DNA of 40,876 bases, taken from assembly GCA_002470645.1 (NCBI GenBank), contig DKNE01000018.1, positions 1 through 40,876 on the forward strand, read 5' to 3'. The stretch's first letter is position 1. Each line of letters begins with the position of its first letter. The position numbers and the translations under genes were made by a program. Of this stretch, positions 30,556 to 40,867 are shown one piece after another. The notes under the pieces were generated by a model. It was given only the letters and a program-made list of their open reading frames with translations, made no database searches and was not told the DNA's origin. Source of the DNA: Patescibacteria group bacterium UBA7396. GTDB taxonomy: Bacteria > Patescibacteriota > Gracilibacteria > BD1-5 > UBA6164.

Positions 30556-31584
30556 TTATTTAAAAAATTTATACCATATAGTTTTTAATGCTATATTAAT
30601 AGCATTAAATGACTTTTGTCATTTTGATAACGAATAATCCGTATACAAAATATCAACTGGAATTTCTTTAAATTTCAGTTTTTTAGTAGCTATAATATCG
30701 ATAAGTTCAGAAGCATATGACATATCATCGATAGTTAATCTCAATTTTTTAATAGTTTCTAAACGAAACATTCTATATCAATTATGACTATCTGTAAGTT
30801 TTATATCACTAATAAAAAAAGTAAAAATAATTCCTAATTTCAGTATAATTTTTCTTATCATTCAAACATTTGTTTGAGTTTTTTGTATAAAACGTGATCA
30901 TAATACTACCTCTAACTGAGAATCTTTTCTAAACTCTATTAAAAAAGATTCTAAATCCTTTAATTGATGTTGTCAATCAATATCAAAAGTACACACATAA
31001 TTTACTTGCCCATATCTTCTCAAATACTCAAATCAAGTTTCAAGAGCAGCTCAAGCTCATCTATTTTTAACATGACTAATAATTTTTACTTTTTTATTAA
31101 AACCTTGGAGAACTTGTAAAGAGTTGTCTTTTGAACCATCATTTACTACTAAAATATTTTTATATCAAGCATTTAAAATACTATTTAAAGTAGTTTCTAT
31201 CATAGTTTCCTCATTATAAACTCTCACTAAAAAACATACTTCTCAAGACATTATTTCTGGTGAAGAATTTTGTAGAGCTATTTCTCTTAACAAAGTAGTA
31301 ATATCTTCTCTATTTTTTTCTACTTTATTTAATAATAAAATAACAAAATAAAGTAAAAAAATAATAGATGCATATACTAATACATCTGCTCATCTTTGAA
31401 GTCAAAAAATACTTCCAATAAAATTTAAAAATTGAGGAAAAAATGTAAAAATCACCAATCCTAACCCAACTCAAATAAACACTAAAAAATGAAGCGCATT
31501 AAATCTTTGTCTTTTTGCTATATCAAAAGATAATATAAAAAGAATAATTCAAGAAATAATAAAGAAAAATTCAAGTAAATTCAT
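30556..31584 (-). CDS. DUF2304 fused to family 2 glycosyltransferase
   Basis: The protein has 342 residues. The first 110 form a DUF2304-like domain with three hydrophobic helices and L-Y-F-V-I-L-L, then a coiled connector. A GT-A glycosyltransferase domain follows with L-V-R-V-Y-N-E-E, V-V-N-D-G-S-K-D-N-S, N-R-G-A-G-A-A-L-E-T-G and the metal-binding D-I-D-G-Q-H-Q. It also has the D-S-H-N-G-Y-R-M-F-R block of dolichol-phosphate-mannose-synthase-like enzymes. It probably transfers a sugar from a nucleotide donor to a polyprenyl phosphate or surface glycan. DUF2304 and GT2 are often neighbouring genes; here they are one protein. It ends the long operon that begins with the polyprenyl synthase, 8 bases after aclA. 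Confidence 0.85.
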
Positions 31585-31592
31585 GATTGTAT

Positions 31593-33371
31593 TTAAATAT
31601 ATAAAATATCATCCCAAGAAGTTCTATATAAAGGTTCATGTAGTAATTTTTGGTCTATAATATGTCCTATAAATCAGATACTTCTTGCAAGAATAAAAAA
31701 CCCATTAAAAATACCAGCTTCAATATAGTTTTTTATCTCAATATCAGACATATTTAAATCTTTAAAAATATCTAATAACATACAAGCAACTATCCCATCA
31801 ACATTGAGTATAAGATTTGGTTTTTTCTCTAACGTCAATTTTTCAACTTCTAAAGCAAATTCAAGATGTGGGGTCTTTGGTATTTTTTTTGCTAAATTTA
31901 AAAGTAGTTCACACCTTTTATCAGGATTAAATTTTGACTTTACTTTGTGTCCAATTCATGGGATAAATTCTCATTTTTGTTTCATTGTATCAACATATTC
32001 TTTCGGAGAAATTCCATTTTTTACTGCTTCAGAAAAATATTTTCAAGCTCCATCAATAGCTCATCAAAACCTTGGTCATATAGTTGTAAGTCAGGCAATA
32101 AGGCTTGATTTAACATCATTTCAAGCTCTTGCTGTAATAATAGCATTCGTAGCTCAAGAAACAGCAGGCCCATGGTCAGCAAGAAGTATAATTAATGCAT
32201 TAATAAATTCAATAGCATATTCAGGTAAATCTCTTTTTAACCACAAGTTTCAGATAACATGAGCAATACTTCATGTTTGTATATATTCTGAAATCGGTTT
32301 TTTATTGTAAGTAAGTTCTTCTCATCTCTCATCAGAAATGGTAGAAGTCATTTTAGTTGATTTTCTTGAGTTTATAATTTCAACTTTTTTTTGTAAATCA
32401 GAGACTTCAATATCTCAATTATTTTTAATATCTAATTTTTGAAAAGTTTCTTTAATTTTTTCTCATAAGTCCATAAAACTTTCTGGAACTACTGCCCCAG
32501 CATTTTTTAAATTCAAGTTTTTATAATTTGAACTTTCCGTATTTGTGTCAGCTTTTGCTCCGGCATGACCAAATTGTACTCCAGAAGGAAGCAAATCTGA
32601 AATCGTTCCGATACAAAAAGCAACGACTGGTTTTTTAATAATTCCTGTTTTTATCATCTGCGCTATTTCATTTTCTTCATTTCCTCCAACTTCTCAAAGT
32701 AACACAATCATTTTGATTTCATCGATTTTTTCGTAAGCTAAAATGATATCTTTAAAAGTAGCTATAGAATATTTATCTCAACCTATAGCAACAGAAGTAT
32801 GAGTTCCGTTTGTGTTATCAGCAATTATTCTTCTAAGTTCATTACTCATTCCTCCTGATTTTGAAACAAATCAAACACTTCACTTTTTATACAGTTTTGA
32901 TGAAATAATATTTTCTAAGCTTCCTCCGGTATTTCCTACTCTAAACTCTCCGTTTACCATAGCTCAAACCGTTGATGGACCAATAATATTTTTATTTTTT
33001 TCTTTATTATACGCTATAATTTTTCTTATCTGTGATTCTGGAATTCATTCAGCAATAATAATAATATTTTTTATATTTTCTATTTCCATAGATTTTAAAG
33101 TCGCCCCGTAAGCACTTCTAAAAGATGCATAATTTAAAACAGTATCAGCTTTCTTTAAAATATTATCTGGTATACTTTCATAATCAGGGTATGAAGTAAT
33201 AAACATCTCTTTTCATCCAAAAAAAAGTTTATAATTTGAAATATCTTTTCATGGGTCAACAAAAGCTACCACAGAAGGTTCTCTTTCACAAATAAAGTCA
33301 AAATCAAGCATTTTTTGTGCGGTAGAAAGATGTAAGCCATAGATAATGGCAAAGGATTTTTTTGAAAACAT
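31593..33371 (-). CDS. aclA: ATP-citrate lyase, CoA-ligase/citryl-CoA lyase subunit
   Basis: The protein has 592 residues, the length of the two-subunit-type catalytic chain and of the C-terminal half of animal ACLY. The first half is succinyl-CoA-synthetase-alpha-like: N-Y-A-S-F-R-S-A-Y-G-A-T, I-I-A-E-G-I-P-E, I-G-P-S-T-V-G-A, S-K-S-G-G-M-S-N-E-L and V-A-I-G-G-D-K-Y-S. The phosphohistidine site F-G-H-A-G-A lies near residue 268. The second half is citrate-synthase-like: L-A-D-H-G-P-A-V-S-G, then G-I-G-H-K-V-K-S-K-F-N-P-D-K-R. These match ACLY more closely than plain SCS, which lacks the lyase part. With AclB it would convert citrate, CoA and ATP to acetyl-CoA and oxaloacetate. Only 3 bases separate it from aclB. 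Confidence 0.92.
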
Positions 33372-33374
33372 AAT

Positions 33375-34580
33375 TTATAATTTAATTTCTTTTAAAATAT
33401 CGGTCATATAGACATTACTATCAGCAACTTTACATGGGATTCATAATTTTTCACAAGCATCAGAGAGAAGTTTGAGTCAAATCTTATCATTGAGCCCTCA
33501 TCTTCTCACCAGTATTTGAATTCATTTTTTTCTTATTTCTTCTGATTTTTCTTCTAAAATATCTATAATTCCAGTAAAAGTTTTATCAATTTGAGTGAAG
33601 TTTGCAATTGCTCCAGCGATGATAAGGTATTTTGGTTTTGGAGAATCAAGCATTTGCTCAAATAAAACTTTGGTATATTCTCTGGTATAAAATCTATCTG
33701 GATCTCCTGATAACTCTCAATAGTTTGCGATTTCTTTATCGTATCATAAATATCATAAAGTATCAGTCATCACGAGTGAACCTCCACCTCAAGAAAGGAG
33801 TGTCCAAATTTTTCAGTTTGTGTTTAAAAACTTCATTTTCAAACTTGCTCCAGTTTTTTGGTCGAGTTCTTTAATATATCTTTCACGAGCATTTTCTTCA
33901 AATCCAAATGTATTTGGAAATTCTAAATTTTGCCAAGTCTCTGGATGGAGAAAAAAAGCCGTATCATCAACTTTTGCTACCATATCAAGTACAACTAAAT
34001 CTCCATTTCTTTCATCGAAACAAAATGGATTGACTTCTAAATAAGTAAAATCCTCGTTTCTATAAAATGAAAATAATTGTATAATTACTTGGAGGATTTT
34101 TTCATCTTTTATTTGAAATATTTCAGAAAGTTTTTGCTCATTAATATTTTCTAAAACTCACACTTTTATGCTTTGTACTTTTTCCCAATTTTCTTCTACA
34201 TCAATACCTCAAAAGTTTGAAAAAAATATTTCATCATAATCTCTTTCCCCTTTTATAGCAACATAATATTCATCTGTATGTGGAATAAATTCTTCTAGTA
34301 AAAAAGTATCTAATATTCCTTTGGTTTCTTTTATGGAAATTTCTGTATTATTTTTTTCTCAAAACCATTTTTTTACTTCATCCAAAGTGAGTTTTACTCA
34401 AATAAGTCCGAGTTTCCCTCTTTTTCCAAAAAGTTGGTCCGGTTTAATGACATATTTTTTTTGAGTTTCTAAAGATGAAAAATCATCCAGAGAGGTGATT
34501 TTTTTACCATTATATGATTGTCAAAGATATGAAAAAAACATTCTTTTTGCGTCAAATTCTCTAATCCCTACATTTGCCAT
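33375..34580 (-). CDS. aclB: ATP-citrate lyase, ATP-grasp subunit
   Basis: The protein has 401 residues. The N-terminal ATP-grasp domain begins with M-A-N-V-G-I-R-E-F-D-A-K-R and has V-I-K-P-D-Q-L-F-G-K-R-G-K-L-G-L, the ATP-citrate-lyase form of the K-P-D motif. It continues E-V-N-P-F and L-D-M-V-A-K-V-D-D-T-A. A citrate-binding flavodoxin-like domain follows with W-T-L-L-S-G-G-G-G-S-L-V, G-E-L-S-G-D-P and the R-R-G-G-L-N element. The latter two match ACLY's citrate-binding region. The gene naming (A/B) varies between authors; I call the ATP-grasp chain aclB. It is transcribed ahead of aclA. Confidence 0.9.
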
Positions 34581-34639
34581 CGTTTATATGTTAAAAAAAT
34601 ATTTTTTGTATAATATGAAAATTGTCTTATATATCAAAT

Positions 34640-34804
34640 CTATTTCCCAGTGTCATATTTATTTTCTAAAAGAGAATCCACAAAAGTTGATATATCGTTA
34701 CATTTTTGTTGTATTTTTGGATTATTTCTATAGTATTTTTGTATAGATTCTAAATTTTTTCTTGACATATTTTCTAATTTTTGTCTTAATTCTGATTGTA
34801 TCAT
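34640..34804 (-). CDS. Small basic/helical protein of unknown function
   Basis: The protein has 54 residues, begins M-I-Q-S-E-L-R-Q-K-L-E-N-M-S-R-K and ends in UAG. It is highly charged, predicted helical, has one cysteine and no hydrophobic segment. It starts 8 bases after the recG stop and ends 59 bases before aclB, so it sits inside the operon with the spacing of a real gene. No UGA codon occurs. I do not recognise it; a chance ORF of this length with such placement is possible. Confidence 0.5.
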   Translation of the reverse strand: MIQSELRQKLENMSRKNLESIQKYYRNNPKIQQKCNDISTFVDSLLENKYDTGK

Positions 34805-34812
34805 AATTTATT

Positions 34813-36816
34813 TTATGGTAATAGTGTAAATAATTCCTCTATATCTTCTCTGATTTGGGAAACAAGTTCTAAATCTTTTATATCAGCAATTTTAAATTCT
34901 GGAACTCCTGATTGTCTCACTCCATACACTTCTCCAGGTCATCTTAATTCTAAATCAATCTCTGCCAACTCAAATCCATTATTTGTTTTTTCCATCGCTC
35001 TGAGTCTATCTGTTTTGTATCAATTTGATGGAAATAAATAACAATATGATTGATATTGTCATCTTCCAACTCTTCCTCTAAATTGATGAAGTTGTGAAAG
35101 TCAAAATCTCTCTGCTCACTCGATACACATAATTGTTGCATTGGGAACATTCACTCATACTTCGACTACAGAGGTTGATGATAAAATCTGAATTTCATTA
35201 TTTTCAAATTTTTTCATCACCTCTTGTTTTTCACTGGCTTTCATTTTTCCATGAAGGAGTCATACCTGAAATGGAGCAAAGATTTCAGTCAAAGACTCAT
35301 ACGTAGAAATCGCATTGGCGAGATCCATTTTTTCTGATTCTTCCACCAAAGGAGAAATCCAAAATACTTGTCTTCCAGACTCTATTTGATTTCTCACAAA
35401 AAGTTCAATTTGTGACCTTTCATTATCATTCGATGCTACTTTTGTGAAAATAGTTTTTCTTCCAACGGGATACTCATTGATGATTGATAAATCCTGATCT
35501 CCATATAGCGTTAAAGCGAGAGTTCTTGGAATAGGAGTTGCTGTCATATTGAGGCTATGGGGAATAATTCATCCAGTTGAATATTTTTCCAAAGCTTCTC
35601 TTTGACGAACTCAAAACCTATGTTGTTCATCGATAATAACCAGTCCCAATTTTGTAAATCTCACATCATCTTCCAAAAGTGCATGAGTTCCTATTATCAC
35701 ATCAATATTTCAAGATTTTAATTGTTCTTTAAGAATATCTTTTTGTTTTTTAGGAGTACTTCCAACGAGCAAGGCAGGGTTGAGTCAATATTGCGTAAAT
35801 AATTTTTCCAGTCCTTCAAAATGTTGTCTGGCTAAAATTTCAGTCGGAGCTAAAATAGCAGCTTGTATTTTTTGTCCAGCTTTTTCACTTTGTAAAACAC
35901 TATGAATAATGGCAATAGCTGCAATGACTGTTTTTCCCGTTCCAACATCTCATTGTAAAAGTCTCTGCATAGAGTGAGTTTTCTCCATGTCTTTCAAGAT
36001 TTGAAAAAGAGAGATTTTTTGATGTCCTGTCAGTTCAAAAGGAAGGTTTGAAATAATATCTTTTACGATTTCTGCGTTAAACTCGATAGAAAGTGCTTTC
36101 CCTTCAGAAATATTTTGTCTTTCTTTCTTTTTTGAAAGAGATGCAAAATTGATAGCGAAAAGTTCATCATACGCAAGTCTCGCACGTGCTAATTCAAAAT
36201 CATGTTTCGTTTGAGGAAAATGAAGTTTTTCTATCGCCTGCGCGCGAGAAATAAAATTATATTTTTTTATAATACTTTCTGGGAGTGTTTCTTCAATATA
36301 TGAACAATATTTTCTTAAATATTGCATTTTTGAAGCAATCCATGTTCCAGGAATATAGTTAAAATCACTATAAACTGGAATAATATCACCTCATGAAGAA
36401 GATAAGTTAGTCTCTATTTCTGGAGAAAGAAAAGAAAGTTTTCAAAAATCATATTTTACTTTCCCAGAAACAAGGATTTTTTTCCCAATATATTTTTGTA
36501 ATTGACTTCAAAGATAATTTCTATTAAACCAAACTCACTCTGACATAAATCCATTCTTATCTTCAAAAATAGCTTTTGTAAGTAGTTTTCCATTTCCAGT
36601 TTTTGAATTGTCTACAGAAACAAGAGTGATTAATATAGTATTTTTTTCTTTCACATTGATATAAGAAAAACTCTCAAGTACATTACTTCTATCTTCAATA
36701 TCTTTTGGGAAAAAATAAATCATATCTGATACACTTAAAATCCCTCATTTATTGAGAGCTTTTATATAATTATCAGTAGTATGAAGAATTTGTTTTGATA
36801 AAGGTGTAGATAGCAT
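34813..36816 (-). CDS. recG: ATP-dependent DNA helicase RecG
   Basis: The protein has 667 residues, near the lower end for RecG. The N-terminal wedge (OB) domain covers about the first 200 residues. Helicase lobe 1 has F-E-L-T-G-H-Q, Walker A G-D-V-G-T-G-K-T near residue 290, A-P-T-E-I-L-A-R-Q-H, and D-E-Q-H-R-F-G-V-R-Q-R. Motif III is M-T-A-T-P-I-P-R-T-L-A. Lobe 2 has G-L-L-H-G-K-M, V-V-E-V-G-V-N-V-P-N-A and the Q-L-H-Q-F-R-G-R-V-G-R-G motif. The TRG-like C-terminal region ends with G-V-R-Q-S-G. It regresses stalled forks and processes branched DNA, and may cover part of what the truncated PriA cannot do. Confidence 0.94.
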
Positions 36817-36875
36817 CAGAATACTATAAAAAATTATTGTGTAAATTATATAAAATTTCTTTAAATTTCAAAATT

Positions 36876-37412
36876 TTATTTCCCTATATAATTTGAATTA
36901 TTCGTAAGATTGAGATATTGAAGTAAGGCTATAGCATATACATGGTTGATAGCAGTAGTTCTTGTTTCTGTTGCTTCTTCTATCACAAAAGTAAAATATC
37001 ATAAATCAAAACTTTCTTGCGCAGTAGCAAAAACACAATCATTGCTTTCATATCAAGAAATATGAATTTCCTCTATCTGATGTTTTTTAAGAATTTCAAA
37101 AATATTTTCATCGCATTTAAAAATACTTCTGGTCAATTTATTCACCTTATAACAATATTTATGTTTTTGTAAAAATTCTAAAACTTCAGGTATAGTATCG
37201 GTTTCTGTAGGATTTTCGCACCATCCAATTTGATCATACCATAAACTTCATTCTTTATTATAAGAAATAGAATACACTATCGCGTCATAGTTTCCCTCTT
37301 GAATTAACTGTATAATATTTGGAATAATATATCTATTTCTTTCAACGATAAATCATTCTTGCACGTCTACTATAAAAAGAGCTTTTTTTCTACCCGTTTG
37401 TGGAATAAGCAT
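36876..37412 (-). CDS. Isochorismatase-like cysteine hydrolase
   Basis: The protein has 178 residues with the family plan: L-F-I-V-D-V-Q-E-G-F near the start (catalytic Asp), Y-K-V-N-K-L-T-R-S-I-F in the middle (catalytic Lys), and I-S-G-Y-E-S-N-D-C-V-F-A-T-A toward the end (nucleophilic Cys after a cis-peptide-type turn). Such enzymes hydrolyse isochorismate, nicotinamide, ureido acids or related amides, and the substrate cannot be fixed from sequence. A nicotinamidase would usually show metal-binding D-x-H; here the region reads S-I-S-Y-N, so pyrazinamidase/nicotinamidase activity is less likely. It lies 19 bases after the polyprenyl synthase and 59 before recG. Confidence 0.82.
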
Positions 37413-37431
37413 AATATAAAGTATTATTAAA

Positions 37432-38337
37432 TTATTTTTTTCTTTCTGCAATATATTGAGTTAAAAATTCAAGTTTCTGAGATCATAAATTTTTTATAAT
37501 CTGTAAACTCTCATTTTTTATATCGTTTAAATACTGTTTTGATTTTTCTATTCCTAAAAAATATACGAATCCTTTCTGTTCTCATCCTACAGACTTTCAG
37601 GTTTCTTGCAAACTTCATTCTACATCAAGAATATCATCTTTTATTTGGAAGGCAAGTCAAATCTTTTTCCCATATTCAATATATTCTTTCAAATCTTCTT
37701 TTTTATGTTTTTGCTCTTTTCAAAGAGAAAGATTTCCAAGTAATAATCATCAAAAAACAGCAACTTGAATCAGTGTTCATGTTTTTTTGTTATGTACCTC
37801 AAGTAAGGATTCAAATGTCAGCTTTTCTGGATATTGTTCATAAAATAAATCAAGAACTTGTCAGCCAAGCATTCACTTTATTCAAACAGCCTCTCAAAAA
37901 ACTTTTACAAGTGTAGTATTTCAAATTTCTCATAGTATTTCAAATGAGAGAGAGTTTAAAAGATCTCCGCATAAAGTAGCGATTGTTTCACCATATTTTT
38001 TCCAAACAGTTAACTCTCATCTTCTATATTCATCATTATCCATGCAAGGCAAATCATCATGCACTAAACTATAAGCATGAAGTAACTCTAAAGCAATACA
38101 AAACTTTAAAATATCATCTTCTTGTTTTATATTATCAAATGTTTTTCAACTGATAAGAATATAAAACTCTAGCGCCAAAATAGCACGAATTCTTTTCCCA
38201 TTTTTAACCGCATAAAAACAAGATTCTTTTATAGAGTTCAAAGCAATATTTTTCTCATCTGAAAAATATATTTCTAAATATCTATTAAGTGATGTTTCTA
38301 TAAAGCTTTTATAATTAAAATACCATTCTGGAAGCAC
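37432..38337 (-). CDS. ispA: Polyprenyl (geranylgeranyl/farnesyl) diphosphate synthase
   Basis: The protein has 301 residues. It has K-N-G-K-R-I-R for pyrophosphate binding and the first Asp-rich motif H-D-D-L-P-C-M-D-N-D. The G-Q-V-L-D block and the second Asp-rich motif Q-I-K-D-D-I-L-D follow. The residues before the first motif (L-L-H-A-Y-S-L-V) carry a tyrosine, but chain length cannot be read with confidence. Its product would feed UppS, whose gene is 0.8 kb away. No ATG fits; the best start is GTG at 38337, downstream of a well-formed promoter. It appears to head a seven-gene transcript to 30556. Confidence 0.9.
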
Positions 38338-38366
38338 AAAAATACTGTTAAAATTAAAGTTTTTTT

Positions 38367-38394
38367 ATTATAGTAAAATTTTTATTTTTGTAAA
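38367..38394 (-). promoter_or_regulatory. Putative promoter of the ispA-recG-acl operon
   Basis: On the minus strand TTTACA (38394-38389), 16 bases, then TATAAT (38372-38367), ending about 30 bases before the GTG start of ispA. This is the best-formed promoter in the window. Confidence 0.5.
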
Positions 38395-38397
38395 TAT

Positions 38398-38438
38398 TTG
38401 CATTTTTAAAAAAATATGTTATAAGTAAAACATATTTT
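38398..38438 (+). promoter_or_regulatory. Promoter with a palindrome across the -10, upstream of the DKNYY gene
   Basis: TTGCAT (38398-38403), 16 bases, then TATAAG (38420-38425). Perfect 10-base inverted arms (38411-38420 and 38429-38438) with an 8-base centre sit over the -10 and the expected transcription start. This arrangement would suit a repressor operator; it could also be a 5' hairpin. Confidence 0.4.
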
Positions 38439-38463
38439 TTATTTTTTTAACAAACTAGATTAT

Positions 38464-39102
38464 ATGAATTCGATACAGTCTCCTACTTCTACTGAATCAA
38501 AAATGAAAACCAGAGAAGAAATTGAAGAGATAATACGTAATAAAAGAGCAGAAAGAGCTGGTATAGTAGGGCAAATTATTATTTGATGAAATGAAGATTC
38601 TTGATGAAGTCATACTCATAATCAAGGAAATTATCAAGAAAACACACCTTCAGAAGTCATTATATTAAATAGTAAATATTCAAAAGTAAGAGATTCTATT
38701 TTTTATTGAGATAATGTAGAAGTGCTCTATGCTGATGCAGAAAGTTTTAGAACCCCTTTCAAAAATGAAAGATATGCTCTTGATAATAATCATGTTTACA
38801 TAAGTGGGACTGTTATTCTTGGAGCAGATCCAAAAACCTTTTGTTTTTATCAAATAAAATGAGAAGATTCTGCGTATGCAACTGATAGTACTGGAAGAAT
38901 ATATTATAAATTAGAAATATTAAATTTAGATAAAGAAACTTTTCAAGTAGTTGGGAGAACTCATGGATTTGATCAATTTTGAGTTTATAATATCGGGAGA
39001 AAACTGACAGGTGAAGATCTAAAAAAAGCAATAGAAAAATATAAAATTCCACTCAGTGCTACAAAATTATTTTTTAAAAATCTATTAAAAATAAAAAAGT
39101 AA
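38464..39102 (+). CDS. DKNYY-type repeat protein of unknown function
   Basis: The protein has 212 residues. A charged N-terminal helix (K-M-K-T-R-E-E-I-E-E-I-I) is followed by a Gly/Ser/His/Asn linker with several UGAs. The C-terminal 130 residues show the DKNYY pattern: A-L-D-N-N-H-V-Y-I, then I-L-G-A-D-P-K-T-F, then Y-A-T-D-S-T-G-R-I-Y-Y, then N-L-D-K-E-T-F-Q-V-V. The family is found in large surface or cytoplasmic repeat proteins and has no known activity. No signal peptide is visible. It is the only gene between a divergent promoter region and the terminator at 39093. Confidence 0.65.
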
Positions 39103-39123
39103 AATATAATATTTTACTTTTTT
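39093..39123. terminator. Bidirectional terminator holding both stop codons
   Basis: A 14-base perfect stem (39093-39106 with 39110-39123) closes a 3-base loop. The DKNYY gene's UAA (39100-39102) is in the left arm and the uppS UAA (39122-39124) overlaps the right arm; A6/T6 flanks support termination both ways. Confidence 0.75.
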
Positions 39124-39796
39124 ATTTTCAAAAATTTCTTTTTGCTCATTGAAAACAATGAATTGCTTTTTTTAGTTCAAATTCATCAAAATCAGGCCAA
39201 AATTTTTCACTAAAATAATATTCACTATAATCACTTTCATACAACATAAATCCAGAATGTCTCATATCTCACCCGGTTCTAATAATCAAATCTGGTGATG
39301 GAAATCTTCCAGTATCTAAAAATTGTTTAAATCATTTTTCATCTAAATCATCTATATTCACTCATAAAGAAGTCATTTTTTTTATTCATCTTATTATTTC
39401 ATCTTGTCCAGAATAAACAAGTGCTGCTATTAAAACCATTCCAGAATTATTTTTCGTTTGGTCTTTAACTTTTTGTAAAATAATTTGAGAGGTTTGAGGA
39501 AGTTTTTCTATATCTCAAATAGTTTCAAATTTAATATTATTTTCTTGCATTTCTGGGAGTAAATCAGCAAGTTTTTCTATCAATTTAATTATTCCACTAA
39601 GTTCTTCAGGCTCTCTTTTTATTAAATTTTCTTTACTTAAAGCCCAAAGAGTAAGATGTGAAATATCTCAATTTTTTCCAGCATATCCAATAATTTTTAC
39701 TGCATTTTCAAATCAAGCCTTGTGTCACATAATTGTTGGTAATAATTTTGCTTTTGCCCATCTACGATTCCCATCCATTATTATTCCTAAATGCAT
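39122..39796 (-). CDS. uppS: Undecaprenyl diphosphate synthase
   Basis: The protein has 224 residues, the normal size for cis-prenyltransferases. It opens M-H-L-G-I-I-M-D-G-N-R-R-W-A, whose Asp and Arg bind the diphosphate. It continues L-T-L-W-A-L-S-K-E-N, D-L-I-I-R-T-G-G-D-M-R, and Y-Y-F-S-E-K-F-W-P-D-F. The family usually has R-x-S-N-F at the fourth block; here it is R-H-S-G-F. It extends a C15-type primer with isopentenyl diphosphate to the C55 carrier used for peptidoglycan and glycan export. Several glycines, including the second of R-T-G-G, are UGA. It lies 63 bases downstream of secF. Confidence 0.94.
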
Positions 39797-39824
39797 TTTT
39801 TATAAGTTAAATCATTTAAAATAA

Positions 39825-39852
39825 AGAGTTTAAAAACAAATTTTCAAACTCT
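39825..39852 (-). terminator. Weak hairpin between secF and uppS
   Basis: A 7-base stem (39825-39831 with 39846-39852) and a T-rich exit on the minus strand. It may attenuate read-through from secF into uppS. Confidence 0.3.
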
Positions 39853-39859
39853 CTTTTTA

Positions 39860-40867
39860 TTATACAACTATTTTATCATCATCACTTACAACTTTCTTTT
39901 CATATACTTTTAATTCTTTCTTTTTATTCATTTCGTATAAAACAGCTCCCGCAATACAAATAGAAGAATATGTTCCAAATACTACTCAATAAATCATAAC
40001 GAGCATAAAACCTTTCAATGTTTCTGGTCCAAAAAAGAAAATAGTAATAAGTACAAACAATAAAGTTAAGCTTGTATAAATACTTCTTCTAATAGTTTCA
40101 TTAATAGATATATTAATAATTTCATCAAGTTTTTTTGTTTTTAAATAACGTTTAATATTTTCTCTTACCCTATCAAATACTACTACTGTATTATTAATAG
40201 AGTATCATAAAATAGTTAAAAGAGCTGTTATAAAGAAAGTATCTATTTTCAATTCTGTATAAAAGTATCCAGTAAATACATATAATCCTGATGCGATAAT
40301 AACATCTATAAATTGTGTAAATAATACGACTATAGCAAAACTAAGAGCAGGTACTCATACAGCGACTCCATAAAATGCAAATCCTATATAAACAGTAATT
40401 CAAATAAGTGCTATTGCTAAAGTAAGAAATGCTGTTTTTTTAATATAATCTCAAAAACTTTTCCCTATGTTTGTATATTTATATAAAACAAATGATTCAT
40501 TTTTTTCTTGTAAAAATCAAGTAACCATCCCTTGAAAAGTAGTTTTTGATGTTTCAACTAATTTTTCATCTTCGTGAGCATTATATCATACTTCAACTAC
40601 TATTTTTGTTTCTCCTGAAACTTGATATGCTGATAATCCATTTATAATGTTATTATTTTCACTATTGAAAGTATGTTTTTTATCTTCTAATCATGATAAA
40701 ATTTCAGAAAGATCTATGCCCCCAGAATAACTATACTCACTTTGAGTTCATCCAGTCATATCTATTCCATAGTTTTTTACTCAAAAACCAAGTATAATAA
40801 GAGAGAAAAATAAAGACACTAATGCAACTGAGATATTTACATATCTATATTTTATAATATTCAACAT
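39860..40867 (-). CDS. secF: Protein translocase subunit SecF
   Basis: The protein has 335 residues with about six membrane helices. Just after the first helix it has the SecF motif Y-G-I-D-M-T-G-G-T-Q. The large extracytoplasmic loop follows, then the conserved L-G-Y-S-I-N-N-T-V-V-V-F-D-R-V-R-E-N in the last helices. It works with SecD to drive late stages of Sec export with the proton gradient. The ATG is 10 bases from the window edge. SecD would normally precede it and is presumably beyond the edge. The acidic/valine tail ends in UAA. Confidence 0.93.
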
